Positions 1-8,451 of a DNA stretch of 64,000 nt are shown one piece after another. The DNA is taken from the NCBI RefSeq assembly GCF_014201835.1, contig NZ_JACHFH010000016.1, positions 1 through 64,000 of the forward strand, read 5' to 3'. The position numbers and the translations under genes were made by a program. Positions within the stretch are counted from its first letter, which is position 1, and every line of letters begins with the position of its first letter. The notes beneath the pieces were generated by a model, which worked only from the letters and a program-made list of their open reading frames with translations, did no database searches and had not been told where the DNA came from. This DNA comes from Pectinatus brassicae (lineage in GTDB: Bacteria > Bacillota > Negativicutes > Selenomonadales > Selenomonadaceae).

Positions 1-310
1 GACCGTACTTCCCTCAAGAGGAATAGTCGTTGGGGATTCTCCTGTTCGGAGCTTTCCTGCTGATTGTCCATTTTCTTAGTGTTTAGGGTTTAACCATGCA
101 CCATACAGTATATTTTTTCTACTTTCGTCGCCGTCACGTTTGAGCTTATTTCATCTTAGCGTTGTGGCTATACTGTCTTTAGGAGTTTCCAGCATTTCAA
201 GCAGTATTGGATTGGTTTTTTGCCAATCTCTATATGCATATTTCTATACATACTGACTAGTTTGGTCGCCTAACTCACGACTAAAGTCACGAGTGTGCGG
301 CTCCCATTTA
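1..310 (-). mobile_element. 5' part of a group I intron, probably an IStron, inserted in a LacI-family gene
   Basis: Read on the minus strand, this non-coding stretch starts right after the codon for Asp43 of a LacI-family reading frame and continues past the left window edge. It shows a group I intron core in the right order: a 10-bp hairpin near the 5' end (273-294), a Q-like element GACAATCAGCAGGAAAGC (about 52-68), a P6-type hairpin CTCC/GGAG (40-52) and an R-like element CAACGACTA (about 23-31). The S element and 3' splice site would lie outside the window. The upstream exon ends in TTGAT, with U as last base as group I introns require, and TTGAT is the known target pentamer of clostridial IStrons. 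No tnpA or tnpB is visible, so the IStron label is inference; a plain group I intron is the alternative. Confidence 0.72.
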
Positions 311-439
311 ATCAATTGCCTTCATTACTTTTTTCTTTGTTTCCTCTTTTACAGGATAATTTCCATTGACAACACGCGATACTGTTGCCACAGAAACACC
401 GGCTTTTTTTGCTACATCTATTATTGTCGTAGTTTTCAT
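311..439 (-). CDS. LacI-family transcriptional regulator, 5' exon only (likely gal repressor)
   Basis: The frame starts at ATG 439 behind a GGATGAG ribosome site and gives 43 residues with a typical LacI helix-turn-helix: [20 protein letters not shown], then the hinge start ending KKVMKAID. LacI proteins continue here with ELGYxPN, but the frame meets TAA at 310-308, the first bases of the inserted intron-like element. The remaining ~290 residues must lie beyond the left edge. If the element self-splices, the full repressor is made; if not, only the DNA-binding domain is made and the gene is broken. It lies 23 bp after galT on the same strand, and two LacI-type palindromes control this gal cluster, so a gal repressor role is the best inference. 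Confidence 0.8.
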
Positions 440-462
440 CAGCTTCTCATCCTTAAATAAAA

Positions 463-1962
463 TTATAGTGTAGATATAAATTTATCGAAGGCTGCCATAC
501 CGGTTTCATTACGTTTAAAAACACCTGCATGCGTTAATACCTGCATAAAAATATTACCTACCTCATCATTTAGGATAGCAGTAATATTATTTTTGTCAAT
601 ATGTCCCTTGTATTTTTTATGCAATTTTTCATACCAATGAGCATGTTTAGCTATTGTTTCATTAGTACTTATATCACTTACGTTTGTTAATAAAGCCTGC
701 TCAATCTGGGCCAATTCCGTCTTTAAACGAGCTGGCAATACGGCCAGTCCCATAACTTCAATCAAACCAATATTTTCTTTTTTAATATGATGAACCTCAG
801 CATGCGGATGAAAAATTCCCAACGGATACTGCTCAGTAGTACGGTTATTGCGCAGTACCAGATCCAGCTCATAATTGCTGTCGCGTTTTCTGGCAATAGG
901 CGTTATGGTATTATGTCGCACGTCACCGCTATAGGCGAAAATATCGACACTTTCATCTGAATAATCACGCCATTTATTTAAAATATATTCCGCTAAATCA
1001 ATAAGTTTTTCTTTATCACTGCCGCTTAGTCGTAATGCTGACATTGGCCATTTCACCCGTCCTATTTTAACACTAGGATAAGCTTTTAGACTATATTCTT
1101 TTTCAATAGGCGCCTTGGCCATAGCAAAATCATAATGACCGCCTTGATAATGATCATGCGATAAAATAGAACCACCAACAATTGGTAAATCAGCATTAGA
1201 TCCAATAAAATAATGCGGTAATTTTTCTACAAAAGACAATAAATTAATAAAAGTTGTTCGTGCTATTTTCATTGGAATATGGTCTGCATTGAGTACAATG
1301 CAGTGTTCATTATAATAAGTATACGGCGAATACTGCATATACCATTGATGCTTATTAAACGTTAATGGTATAAGGCGATGTGTCTGACGGGCCGGATGAC
1401 TTATTGTGCCGGCAAAACCTTCATTTTCCCGGCATAATAAACATTTGGGATACGATGCTGATTTTACATTTCTCGCCTTGATTATATCGCGCGGATCCTT
1501 TTCCGGCTTGGATAGATTTATGGTAATATCCAAATCACCATATTCAGTAGCAGTCTGCCAAATTATATTTTTATCAACACGTGATTTTCTTATATAATTA
1601 GATACTGTACTCAATTTATAAAAAAATTCCGTTGCTTTTTGTGGTGATTCCGTATATAAAGCATCAAATTTAGCAATGACTTCCGATGGGCGCATCATGA
1701 CACAATTCATTATACGCGTATCATATAAATCTCTTTGAGCGGCAGTATCGTCTATAATATTCTTTTCTACAGCATAGTCCAGCATATTAGCAAGAATTTG
1801 CGATGCCTCTGGCAGTACTTCTGTTATTGTTTCAGGTTCAAACGCCTCGGACTGCAGTACATCCAGCAATAAATTTGCTGAATATACTATATCACTTTCT
1901 TCAATCATGCCATTTTGCCAAGCAAAATTAAGCAGCCTATTTATTTCATAATTTATTTTCAT
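463..1962 (-). CDS. galT: Galactose-1-phosphate uridylyltransferase, Firmicute type (499 aa)
   Basis: The enzyme swaps UMP between UDP-glucose and galactose-1-phosphate in the Leloir pathway. The length (499 aa) and sequence fit the long Firmicute GalT class (GalT type 2), not the ~350-aa E. coli type. The active-site motif H-x-H-x-Q is present as HDHYQ at residues 269-273, with His271 the expected uridylylated nucleophile, and is followed by [14 protein letters not shown]. Cys pairs that might bind metal occur at residues 174-177 (CLLC). The start has a GAGGCTGAG ribosome site. It is the last enzyme gene of the symporter-galK-galE-galT unit, 18 bp after galE. Confidence 0.96.
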   Translation of the reverse strand: MKINYEINRLLNFAWQNGMIEESDIVYSANLLLDVLQSEAFEPETITEVLPEASQILANMLDYAVEKNIIDDTAAQRDLYDTRIMNCVMMRPSEVIAKFDALYTESPQKATEFFYKLSTVSNYIRKSRVDKNIIWQTATEYGDLDITINLSKPEKDPRDIIKARNVKSASYPKCLLCRENEGFAGTISHPARQTHRLIPLTFNKHQWYMQYSPYTYYNEHCIVLNADHIPMKIARTTFINLLSFVEKLPHYFIGSNADLPIVGGSILSHDHYQGGHYDFAMAKAPIEKEYSLKAYPSVKIGRVKWPMSALRLSGSDKEKLIDLAEYILNKWRDYSDESVDIFAYSGDVRHNTITPIARKRDSNYELDLVLRNNRTTEQYPLGIFHPHAEVHHIKKENIGLIEVMGLAVLPARLKTELAQIEQALLTNVSDISTNETIAKHAHWYEKLHKKYKGHIDKNNITAILNDEVGNIFMQVLTHAGVFKRNETGMAAFDKFISTL

Positions 1963-1980
1963 CTGCTCAGCCTCGATTTT

Positions 1981-2970
1981 TTAATCTTTAAATCCTTCTG
2001 GGTGATTTTTATGCCATTTCCACGCTGTACTGATAATACTTTCCATATCAGTATAATGTGGCTGCCAGCCAAGTACGCGCTCTGCTTTTTCACTAGATGC
2101 CACTAATTGAGCTGGATCGCCGGGACGTCTTTTCCCTGTAATTACCTTTATGTCAAGACCTGTTGCTTTTTTAGCCGCATCAATCATTTCTTTTACAGAA
2201 AAGCCATTGCCACTGCCTAAATTAAATATATCGCTTTTATTACCAGCACGTAAATACTCTAAAGCTTTCATATGAGCATCTGCCAAATCCACAACATGAA
2301 CATAGTCCCTGATGCAGGTCCCGTCTTTTGTCGGATAATCTTCCCCATATACAGTTATAGCATCACGTTGCTTTAATGGTACCTGTAAAATAATTGGAAC
2401 AAGATGACTTTCCGGGCTATGAGCTTCACCAATATGACCATCTTCAGCCGCACCTGCCACGTTAAAATAACGCAGCGATGTATAACGTACATTATGTATC
2501 TGGCTTACCCATTTCATCATTTTTTCCATAGTAAGTTTCGATTCGCCATAAGGATTGGTTGGCTTAGTTTCATCATCTTCCATAATTGGCACTTTTTTCG
2601 GTTCACCGTAAGTAGCCGCTGACGATGAAAATACTATTTTATCAATATTATGCTTAACCATAGCTTCCAGTAAAACCTGCATACCATAAACATTATTATT
2701 TAAATAAAGCAGGGGTTTTTCCATGCTTTCCCCAACTAATGAGCACGCCGCAAAATGGATTACCGCTTCAATATCATTTTCTGTAAAAATTTTGTCGAGT
2801 GCTTTTTCATCACGGATATCGTCTTGATAAAATTTTACATTTTCCGGTACGGCCTGACGATGTCCGGTGCGTAAATTATCCACTACCACCGGAGCTTCCC
2901 CACGTTTTAAAAGTTCATCCACCATATGTGAACCAATGTAGCCGGCTCCTCCACATACTAATATTGCCAT
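1981..2970 (-). CDS. galE: UDP-glucose 4-epimerase
   Basis: GalE interconverts UDP-galactose and UDP-glucose in the Leloir pathway and also supplies UDP-galactose for surface glycans. This is a short-chain dehydrogenase-type protein of the usual length (329 aa). The N-terminal Rossmann motif is GGAGYIGSH (residues 7-15); the catalytic Tyr-x-x-x-Lys is Y141-GES-K145 and the conserved serines are in FSSSAATYGE (114-123). The start has a GAGG ribosome site 8 nt upstream. It lies between galK and galT and follows a terminator-like hairpin (3018-3060). Confidence 0.97.
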   Translation of the reverse strand: MAILVCGGAGYIGSHMVDELLKRGEAPVVVDNLRTGHRQAVPENVKFYQDDIRDEKALDKIFTENDIEAVIHFAACSLVGESMEKPLLYLNNNVYGMQVLLEAMVKHNIDKIVFSSSAATYGEPKKVPIMEDDETKPTNPYGESKLTMEKMMKWVSQIHNVRYTSLRYFNVAGAAEDGHIGEAHSPESHLVPIILQVPLKQRDAITVYGEDYPTKDGTCIRDYVHVVDLADAHMKALEYLRAGNKSDIFNLGSGNGFSVKEMIDAAKKATGLDIKVITGKRRPGDPAQLVASSEKAERVLGWQPHYTDMESIISTAWKWHKNHPEGFKD

Positions 2971-3017
2971 ATAAATAACCTCACTTTATTAATTATCAGT
3001 GCCTATAATTTTTAAGC

Positions 3018-3060
3018 AAAAATTGCGCCCGGAAATATCATACCATATTACCGAGCGCAA
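3018..3060 (-). terminator. Terminator-like hairpin between galK and galE
   Basis: On the minus strand TTGCGCTCGG pairs with CCGGGCGCAA (one bulged position) and is followed directly by TTTTT. An outer helix, TGCCTATA (3000-3007) with TATAGGCA (3073-3080), could extend the structure. It lies between galK and galE and could lower expression of galE-galT relative to galK, or act as an mRNA 3'-end stabiliser. Confidence 0.5.
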
Positions 3061-3088
3061 ATACATATTCCCTATAGGCAAAAGACTT

Positions 3089-4258
3089 TTATTTTATAAT
3101 ATGGGTTCCGCTGCCAATATCAGCAACATAAAAATCTGGTGCAAAACCTATTTTCTGTGTATACGCTTTACCAATATTATTTTTGAAACTATCAATATAA
3201 TCGTTTTTAACAATACTTACAGTGCAGCCGCCAAAACCACCGCCGGTCATCCGCGAACCAATAACGCCGTCCTGCTGCCAGGCTAATTCAGCTAAAGTAT
3301 CGAGTTCTTTACCGGTAACTTCGTAATCATCCCGCAAAGATACATGCGATTCATTCATTAATTTACCAAATAAATCTATATCCTTATTTTCAAGTGCAGC
3401 TACAGCCTTTATTGTACGCTGATTTTCCAAAACAGCATGACGAGCCCTTCTCTGACAGACAGTATCTTTTATACTGTTTTTTACCTCATTAAATTGCTCT
3501 TCATCAAGTTCGCCCCAGCTGTTTACTTTTTTTACGTTCTGAATATCGGATAAAGCTTGTTCGCACTGACTTCGGCGCATATTATATTCAGAATCGACCA
3601 AACTGTGTTTACTGTTGGTATTAGATATCACAATACTGTAACCATCCAGTACCAATGGTACGTAACGATATTTCAATGTATTGCAGTCAAGAAACATTGC
3701 ATTATTTTCCTTGCCCATGCCTACGGCAAATTGATCCAATATACCACAATTCATGCCAACAAATTCATTTTCGGCTTTTTGTGATAATTTGACCATATCC
3801 AATCTTGCAATATCAAGCCCATAAAATTCTTTTAATATTTCAGCTGTCAACATTTCCAATGATGCTGATGAAGATAAACCAGCGCCATTAGGCAGATTAC
3901 CATAAATTACCATATTAAAGCCATAAGGAAATTTATAACCCTGCTGCTGAAAAATTTTTATAACACCAAGCGGATAATTGGCCCAATCATGTTCCTTAGT
4001 ATTAGTTATATCAGATAAATCTGCTGTAATTACTCCAGTCTCAGGTATATTTAATGAATAACAGCAAATTTTATTATCATCACGTTTAGCAGCGGCAGCA
4101 TACGTCCCTAATGAAATAGCACAGGGGAATACATGTCCTCCATTATAATCAGTATGTTCGCCAATTAAATTGACACGTCCCGGTGAGAAAAACATATTAG
4201 TTGGTTCTGCATTAAACTGCTGAGAAAAAACGGTTTTAAGCTCATCTAATATTTGCAT
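3089..4258 (-). CDS. galK: Galactokinase
   Basis: GalK phosphorylates galactose with ATP to galactose-1-phosphate, the first committed Leloir step. It is a GHMP-superfamily kinase of normal length (389 aa). The galactokinase signature NLIGEHTDYNGG is at residues 30-41, the ATP-binding GHMP motif PNGAGLSSSASL at 123-134, and the C-terminal glycine-rich motif MTGGGFGGC is near residue 340. The start follows a perfect AAAGGAG ribosome site. It has its own promoter and a LacI-type operator immediately upstream, so it can be expressed apart from the symporter gene. Confidence 0.97.
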   Translation of the reverse strand: MQILDELKTVFSQQFNAEPTNMFFSPGRVNLIGEHTDYNGGHVFPCAISLGTYAAAAKRDDNKICCYSLNIPETGVITADLSDITNTKEHDWANYPLGVIKIFQQQGYKFPYGFNMVIYGNLPNGAGLSSSASLEMLTAEILKEFYGLDIARLDMVKLSQKAENEFVGMNCGILDQFAVGMGKENNAMFLDCNTLKYRYVPLVLDGYSIVISNTNSKHSLVDSEYNMRRSQCEQALSDIQNVKKVNSWGELDEEQFNEVKNSIKDTVCQRRARHAVLENQRTIKAVAALENKDIDLFGKLMNESHVSLRDDYEVTGKELDTLAELAWQQDGVIGSRMTGGGFGGCTVSIVKNDYIDSFKNNIGKAYTQKIGFAPDFYVADIGSGTHIIK

Positions 4259-4289
4259 TATAGGACTCCTTTCTATTTTTATAATTTTC

Positions 4290-4301
4290 GTAAACGTTTT
4301 C
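4290..4301. promoter_or_regulatory. LacI-type operator upstream of galK
   Basis: GTAAACGTTTTC is a near-perfect palindrome around a central CG, typical of LacI-family operators and also similar to a CcpA cre site. It shares TTTTCGTAAACGTTT with the site upstream of the symporter. It lies about 8 bp downstream of the -10 box of the galK promoter, where a bound repressor would block initiation. Confidence 0.65.
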
Positions 4302-4309
4302 TCTGTCTT

Positions 4310-4337
4310 ATTATATATTATTTAATAAAAAAATCAA
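4310..4337 (-). promoter_or_regulatory. Sigma-A promoter for galK
   Basis: On the minus strand TTGATT (4332-4337) and TATAAT (4310-4315) are separated by 16 bp. The 5' leader then runs through the operator at 4290-4301 to the galK ribosome site. The perfect -10 box and operator position support function. Confidence 0.55.
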
Positions 4338-4350
4338 ATTTTTTATTAAA

Positions 4351-6105
4351 TTAATGGTTCTGCAGTTTATTCTTCAGGGAAAAATCTATTTCACTATCAT
4401 CAGTATGCGATTGTTCAACAAATTTTTTCTTGGTAATAATCGCACCGATTATACAAATTACGGCAGCCACTGCGATATACATCAAGGTATGCATACCTGC
4501 TCCCTGTGCGCTGGCCAGACCTAATGGTGAGAAAATAATATACCAGAATATTACCAGGAAGGTTATAAACCAAGCAGCTTCATAGCGATGGCTCCATTCC
4601 TTTAATTCCACCATATTATATGTTTCCAATACAAATTCTTCCGAGCGTGGTTTTATTTTGCCAATTGCAAGCATCAATAAACAAGTTACGGCAAATAAAA
4701 TGAGTAATTGATATAAGAATGACATCTGCGGCTGAATTACAAGCTGCAAAACACCGTAAACTACAATGAAGAATAGCAATCCAAGTTTTGCGGCAATTGC
4801 CGGCACTTTTTTCGTAACATAGCCCATAAAAATAATTGTAAAAATAGGCACATTGAAAAAGCCTGATAAAGTCTGGGTGAATTGGAATAACCCTGCTGGC
4901 GCATACATGATCATCGGTGAAATTATCATTGATATTATAGCTATTACAATACCAAATTTTTTCCCGGCAGAAATTATCTGTTTATCACTTTTACCTTTAC
5001 CCCAGCGTGGTTTATAAACATTGATGGCAAATAATGTTGAAGCACTGTTTAATACACCGTTATATACACTTAAAATCGAACCAAACATCGCTGCACTGAA
5101 TAATCCTAAGAGCCATTTAGGTAATACTGCCAAAACCAATTTAGCGTACATTGTATCAGCTGGTGAACCATCATTACCAATCATCTGAAAAGCCATGATG
5201 CCAGGCAAGATAACCAGAATTGGCGTAAACGTTTTCAATAAACCGCATAACATAACACCTTTTTGGCTGTGTTCAAGATTCTTTGCGGCTAAAGCCCTTT
5301 GGATAATTGACTGGTCTGTACCCCAATAATAAAAGTTAACCAGTAATAAACCAACTATGGCACCATTAAACGGCACGGCATCACCTAATGATCCAATTGC
5401 ATTAAATTTTTCTGGAGTCGATGATACAAATTGCGCAAAACCAGCTGCAAAATTGCCATGTCCCATATGCACTAATGCAAAAATAGGAACAAGCAATCCA
5501 CCGATAGCCAAAGCAACACCATTAAATGTATCAGAGATAGCAACAGCTCTTAGACCACCTAAAATTGCATAAAAGAAACCTATTATACCAACAATCCAAA
5601 CAGTAAGCCAAATCCCTTGCGCAAATGTAAGACCGAAAAGTTCCTGAACATCAAAAATCTGACTTAATGCAACAGCACCGGCGTATAAAGTCGTTGGGAT
5701 TATATTAATAATAAATAATATCATAAATAGTATTGAAACAATTGACTTAGTCTGTTTATCAAAGCGATATTCCAAAAATTGCGGGATTGTCGTAAGCCCT
5801 TGTTTTAAATAACGCGGCACTAATAACAACGCTACAATTGCCAAAACAAAACCTGAAGTTACTTCGTAAGCCATATTACTCATATTTTGGCTGAAAACCT
5901 GCCCACTCATACCAACAAATTGTGTTGGATTCATGTTTGTAAGCAATAAGGACATGCCGATTACGCCCCAGGTTAAACTGCGTCCACCTAAAAAGTAGCT
6001 GTCCTCTGAACCGGAAGCAGTTTCACCTTTTTTCATTTTTTTATACGTATATATCCCAGCTACTGCCAACGCCAGAATAAAGGTTACTATTGTCAAAAAT
6101 TGCAT
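4351..6105 (-). CDS. Sodium:solute symporter family transporter, probably galactose/glucose uptake
   Basis: This is a 584-aa polytopic inner-membrane protein with about 13-14 hydrophobic segments, typical of the SSF/SGLT family. Family features include an N-terminal TM helix, the cytoplasmic stretch TTIPQFLEYRFDKQTKSI, a YAILGGLRAVAISDTFNG region and NFYYWGTDQSIIQRALAAK. SSF members couple Na+ to uptake of sugars, amino acids or organic anions. The substrate is inferred from position: it is the first gene of the gal unit and its promoter carries the same LacI-type operator as galK. The start has a strong AGGAGGATATATT-ATG site. Confidence 0.85.
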   Translation of the reverse strand: MQFLTIVTFILALAVAGIYTYKKMKKGETASGSEDSYFLGGRSLTWGVIGMSLLLTNMNPTQFVGMSGQVFSQNMSNMAYEVTSGFVLAIVALLLVPRYLKQGLTTIPQFLEYRFDKQTKSIVSILFMILFIINIIPTTLYAGAVALSQIFDVQELFGLTFAQGIWLTVWIVGIIGFFYAILGGLRAVAISDTFNGVALAIGGLLVPIFALVHMGHGNFAAGFAQFVSSTPEKFNAIGSLGDAVPFNGAIVGLLLVNFYYWGTDQSIIQRALAAKNLEHSQKGVMLCGLLKTFTPILVILPGIMAFQMIGNDGSPADTMYAKLVLAVLPKWLLGLFSAAMFGSILSVYNGVLNSASTLFAINVYKPRWGKGKSDKQIISAGKKFGIVIAIISMIISPMIMYAPAGLFQFTQTLSGFFNVPIFTIIFMGYVTKKVPAIAAKLGLLFFIVVYGVLQLVIQPQMSFLYQLLILFAVTCLLMLAIGKIKPRSEEFVLETYNMVELKEWSHRYEAAWFITFLVIFWYIIFSPLGLASAQGAGMHTLMYIAVAAVICIIGAIITKKKFVEQSHTDDSEIDFSLKNKLQNH

Positions 6106-6267
6106 AATATATCCTCCTAATATTACACTTAAATTAATTATTAGATTTTAGCAATAAATCCTGGTTCCTAAAATTATGTATATTATACTATCAACTCCAG
6201 TTAACAAAAACAATTATATTTTTGTGTTATTATAATTTTTCTAAAAATTTGTGTGAAGCTGTTTTTC

Positions 6268-6279
6268 GTAAACGTTTAC
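6268..6279. promoter_or_regulatory. LacI-type operator of the gal unit
   Basis: GTAAACGTTTAC is a perfect 12-bp palindrome with central CG. It starts about 10 bp downstream of the -10 box of the symporter promoter, overlapping the expected transcript start. The same core recurs upstream of galK. The likely ligand is the LacI-family protein encoded at the end of this unit; CcpA is a second possibility. Confidence 0.7.
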
Positions 6280-6289
6280 TCATTTATTT

Positions 6290-6318
6290 ATTATAAACGA
6301 TAAAAATATAAATGTAAA
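6290..6318 (-). promoter_or_regulatory. Sigma-A promoter for the gal unit
   Basis: On the minus strand TTTACA (6313-6318) and a perfect TATAAT (6290-6295) are spaced by 17 bp, followed by the operator palindrome. The 304-bp gap 6106-6409 otherwise holds only AT-rich leader sequence and the hairpin at 6370-6404. Confidence 0.65.
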
Positions 6319-6369
6319 TAACTTTATATAAATAATCTTATAAATTGTTTGAATTATGTATACAAACGA

Positions 6370-6404
6370 GTAATTGCCGCATATTATCACTACACGGCAA
6401 TTAC
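6370..6404 (-). terminator. Hairpin after the AAA+ ATPase gene
   Basis: A perfect 10-bp inverted repeat, GTAATTGCCG / CGGCAATTAC, encloses a 15-nt loop directly downstream of the stop codon of the ATPase gene. There is no clear T-run on the minus strand, so it may be a weak terminator or a processing hairpin. Confidence 0.35.
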
Positions 6405-6409
6405 CTGCA

Positions 6410-7636
6410 TTATTTATTTTGCCCTAGATACCAATTAACAAACTGTTTAGCTACACGGCCATTTCGTCCCGAATGGGTAAGTTCCCAGCGCAGTCCTTCA
6501 ACCCGCAATTGCTCCGCACTCAGGCTTATACCTTCCTTTTGCAGATATGAATCAATAATTGCCAAATATTCGTCCTGATTGGGCGCATCATAGTTAATAA
6601 TGATGCCAAATCTATCTGATAAAGATATCGATTCATTAACACTATCATTACGATATAATTCTTCCTGCGTATCCTCTCTGTCATTCCACGTTTCTTTAAT
6701 CAGATGACGACGATTGGATGTCGCATATAATACAACATTTTCCGGCCGGGAAGCTACACCACCTTCAATAACTGACTTTAAATATTTATAATCACGTTCC
6801 TCCTGATCAAATGACAGATCATCGAGAAAAATTATAAATTTGTAGCCAGCCAAACTACGTAAATGTTCCATGATATCTGGTAGTAATTTTATTTGATCCT
6901 TTGTTATCTGCAATAAACGCAGTCCTTTTTTATAATATTCATTAGCTAAAGCTTTTACTCCAGATGACTTGCCTGTGCCGCGGCTGCCCACCAATAAGAT
7001 ATTATTATATGGTTTTCCCTCAATAAAAGTTAAGGTGTTATCAACAAGTTGTTTTTTTTGTTTAGCATAACCGATTAAATCTGTCATGCGGATTTTTTCA
7101 AAATGATTAATTCCTTTAAGTTTATTATCATTACTCCAGCAAAAAGCACGATAGTGAACCATCTGACCCGAGCCATATTTTTTATAATGAGCAATTAACG
7201 TCTGTGCAGCCTCCTGCGCCGAATTGACTGCTGCTAATTTGGCTGTCAGTTCATTATACCCTTCCATAGAACATTTTTGTCCCGGTATGTAGTCATTAAG
7301 CACCGTGTTTATTTTCTTATCTGCTGGCAGCATGCTTTCTATATAAGGCATAATCCGCTGCATCTCATCTTCCAATAATATACTTAAGCTGTTTCCTACT
7401 ACTGCATTATGCTGAATGTTATCGGCTACTATATTATTGCCCTTTGCTAATAAATATACTATATAAGAAGAAAACGCATTGCCTGATAAGCCAATTTTTT
7501 CTGCCTTTTTTATCATTTCATAATGAAATTCCTGCCAGCATTCCTCTGATTTTTTAATAATTGCTTCATTGTATTTTCTTATTACATTATCTTCCATGAT
7601 GTCGTGGAAAATTAGCAAATTACTCATTTTGTCCAT
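6410..7636 (-). CDS. AAA+ ATPase of the DUF815 family
   Basis: A 408-aa predicted cytoplasmic P-loop ATPase. The N-terminal half (about 1-200) is helical and unassigned. The C-terminal half is an AAA+ module: Walker A GSRGTGKSS at residues 217-225, Walker B FIIFLDDLSF near 265, and a sensor-like segment YATSNRRHLIKE. The arrangement TLTFIEGKPYNNILLVGSRGTGKS is characteristic of DUF815 proteins, often annotated as ATP-binding protein with no defined role. The start follows GGGAG. It is transcribed away from hsp20 and ends in the hairpin at 6370-6404. No partner gene is linked to it. Confidence 0.85.
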   Translation of the reverse strand: MDKMSNLLIFHDIMEDNVIRKYNEAIIKKSEECWQEFHYEMIKKAEKIGLSGNAFSSYIVYLLAKGNNIVADNIQHNAVVGNSLSILLEDEMQRIMPYIESMLPADKKINTVLNDYIPGQKCSMEGYNELTAKLAAVNSAQEAAQTLIAHYKKYGSGQMVHYRAFCWSNDNKLKGINHFEKIRMTDLIGYAKQKKQLVDNTLTFIEGKPYNNILLVGSRGTGKSSGVKALANEYYKKGLRLLQITKDQIKLLPDIMEHLRSLAGYKFIIFLDDLSFDQEERDYKYLKSVIEGGVASRPENVVLYATSNRRHLIKETWNDREDTQEELYRNDSVNESISLSDRFGIIINYDAPNQDEYLAIIDSYLQKEGISLSAEQLRVEGLRWELTHSGRNGRVAKQFVNWYLGQNK

Positions 7637-7759
7637 TACTCTACATACTCCCTATCCCTTAAAAAAATTACCATTAATACAATATCTATTAATAATAACA
7701 AAAATATTTTCTTTTTCCAATAGATTTATATACTATTTTTTCTTTTTTTATTATAATCA

Positions 7760-7787
7760 TTGACTTCTTGACTTTTATGAGTATAAT
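7760..7787 (+). promoter_or_regulatory. Sigma-A promoter for hsp20
   Basis: TTGACT (7760-7765) and a perfect TATAAT (7782-7787) are separated by 16 bp, about 40 bp before the hsp20 start, which has an AAGGGGG ribosome site (about 7816-7822). No CIRCE element was found, so HrcA control is not supported. Confidence 0.6.
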
Positions 7788-7829
7788 ATGAATTATAAAG
7801 ATAAATCAATATTTTAAGGGGGTTTTTAC

Positions 7830-8291
7830 ATGTTTGGTTTAGTTCCTTTTAGTAAAAATAATATCACTAAAAAGGGAGAAGGTTTTGATCGCTTATTTGA
7901 TATTTTTAACGAACCTTTTTTCAGTTCAGCATTGGCACCAATGCATTCGGCAATATCAGGATTTGCATCGTTTAAAGTAGATGTAAAAGATCTTGGCACT
8001 GCTTATGAACTGGCTGCTGAATTACCTGGCATGAAAAAAGAAGATATTTCCTTAAGCTATGATAATGGTTATCTTACCATCCAAACATCAGCAACTTCAT
8101 CGAATGAAGAAGAAAATGACGATGGTAAATATCTGCGGCGTGAACGCCGTTATGGCAGTATGAGCCGTTCATTTTATATTGATAACATTGATGAAAGTAA
8201 AGTAACGGCACAATTTGAAAATGGCATTTTAATAATTAATCTGCCAAAAACCGAGCCACAAAGCACCGCTAAACAAATAGATATCGATTAA
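7830..8291 (+). CDS. Small heat-shock protein, Hsp20/alpha-crystallin family
   Basis: This 153-aa protein is an ATP-independent holdase that keeps unfolding proteins soluble. The alpha-crystallin domain spans about residues 46-140, with the conserved AELPGMKKEDI (63-73) and the ENGILIINLPK strand motif (130-140). A short N-terminal arm (1-45) and a short C-terminal tail complete the normal size. It is monocistronic, with its own promoter and a strong terminator. Confidence 0.95.
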   Translation: MFGLVPFSKNNITKKGEGFDRLFDIFNEPFFSSALAPMHSAISGFASFKVDVKDLGTAYELAAELPGMKKEDISLSYDNGYLTIQTSATSSNEEENDDGKYLRRERRYGSMSRSFYIDNIDESKVTAQFENGILIINLPKTEPQSTAKQIDID

Positions 8292-8295
8292 TTAT

Positions 8296-8342
8296 AAAAC
8301 CGCACTGTCCAGTCTTAAAACTTCACTGATGGTGCGGTTTTT
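8296..8342 (+). terminator. Intrinsic terminator of hsp20
   Basis: AAAACCGCAC and GTGCGGTTTT form a 10-bp stem just after the hsp20 stop codon, ending in TTTTT. The loop is about 26 nt and could contain a further weak helix. Confidence 0.8.
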
Positions 8343-8386
8343 AAATGCAATACTCAATAATAATTATTAGTTGATACATGTTTTTC

Positions 8387-8415
8387 TTTACTTAATTATA
8401 AAAAAGTTATATAAT
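8387..8415 (+). promoter_or_regulatory. Possible promoter of the H-NOX chemoreceptor gene
   Basis: TTTACT (8387-8392) and a perfect TATAAT (8410-8415) are spaced by 17 bp, about 37 bp upstream of the ATG at 8452. Confidence 0.45.
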
Positions 8416-8451
8416 AGACAAAAATATTATATACAAGGAGAGTACATATGT

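Noticed and set aside
1-310. Group II intron or ordinary IS200/IS605 end as explanation for the left edge
   Set aside because: No GUGYG-type 5' end or domain V-like hairpin was seen, and the Q/R-like core elements fit a group I intron better. An IS605-type element may still follow beyond the window.
7637-7829. CIRCE/HrcA site before hsp20
   Set aside because: No TTAGCACTC-N9-GAGTGCTAA element or clear variant is present.
8371-8451. N-terminal extension of the chemoreceptor
   Set aside because: The extension contains the likely promoter, and the ATG at 8452 has a strong ribosome site and gives canonical H-NOX numbering.
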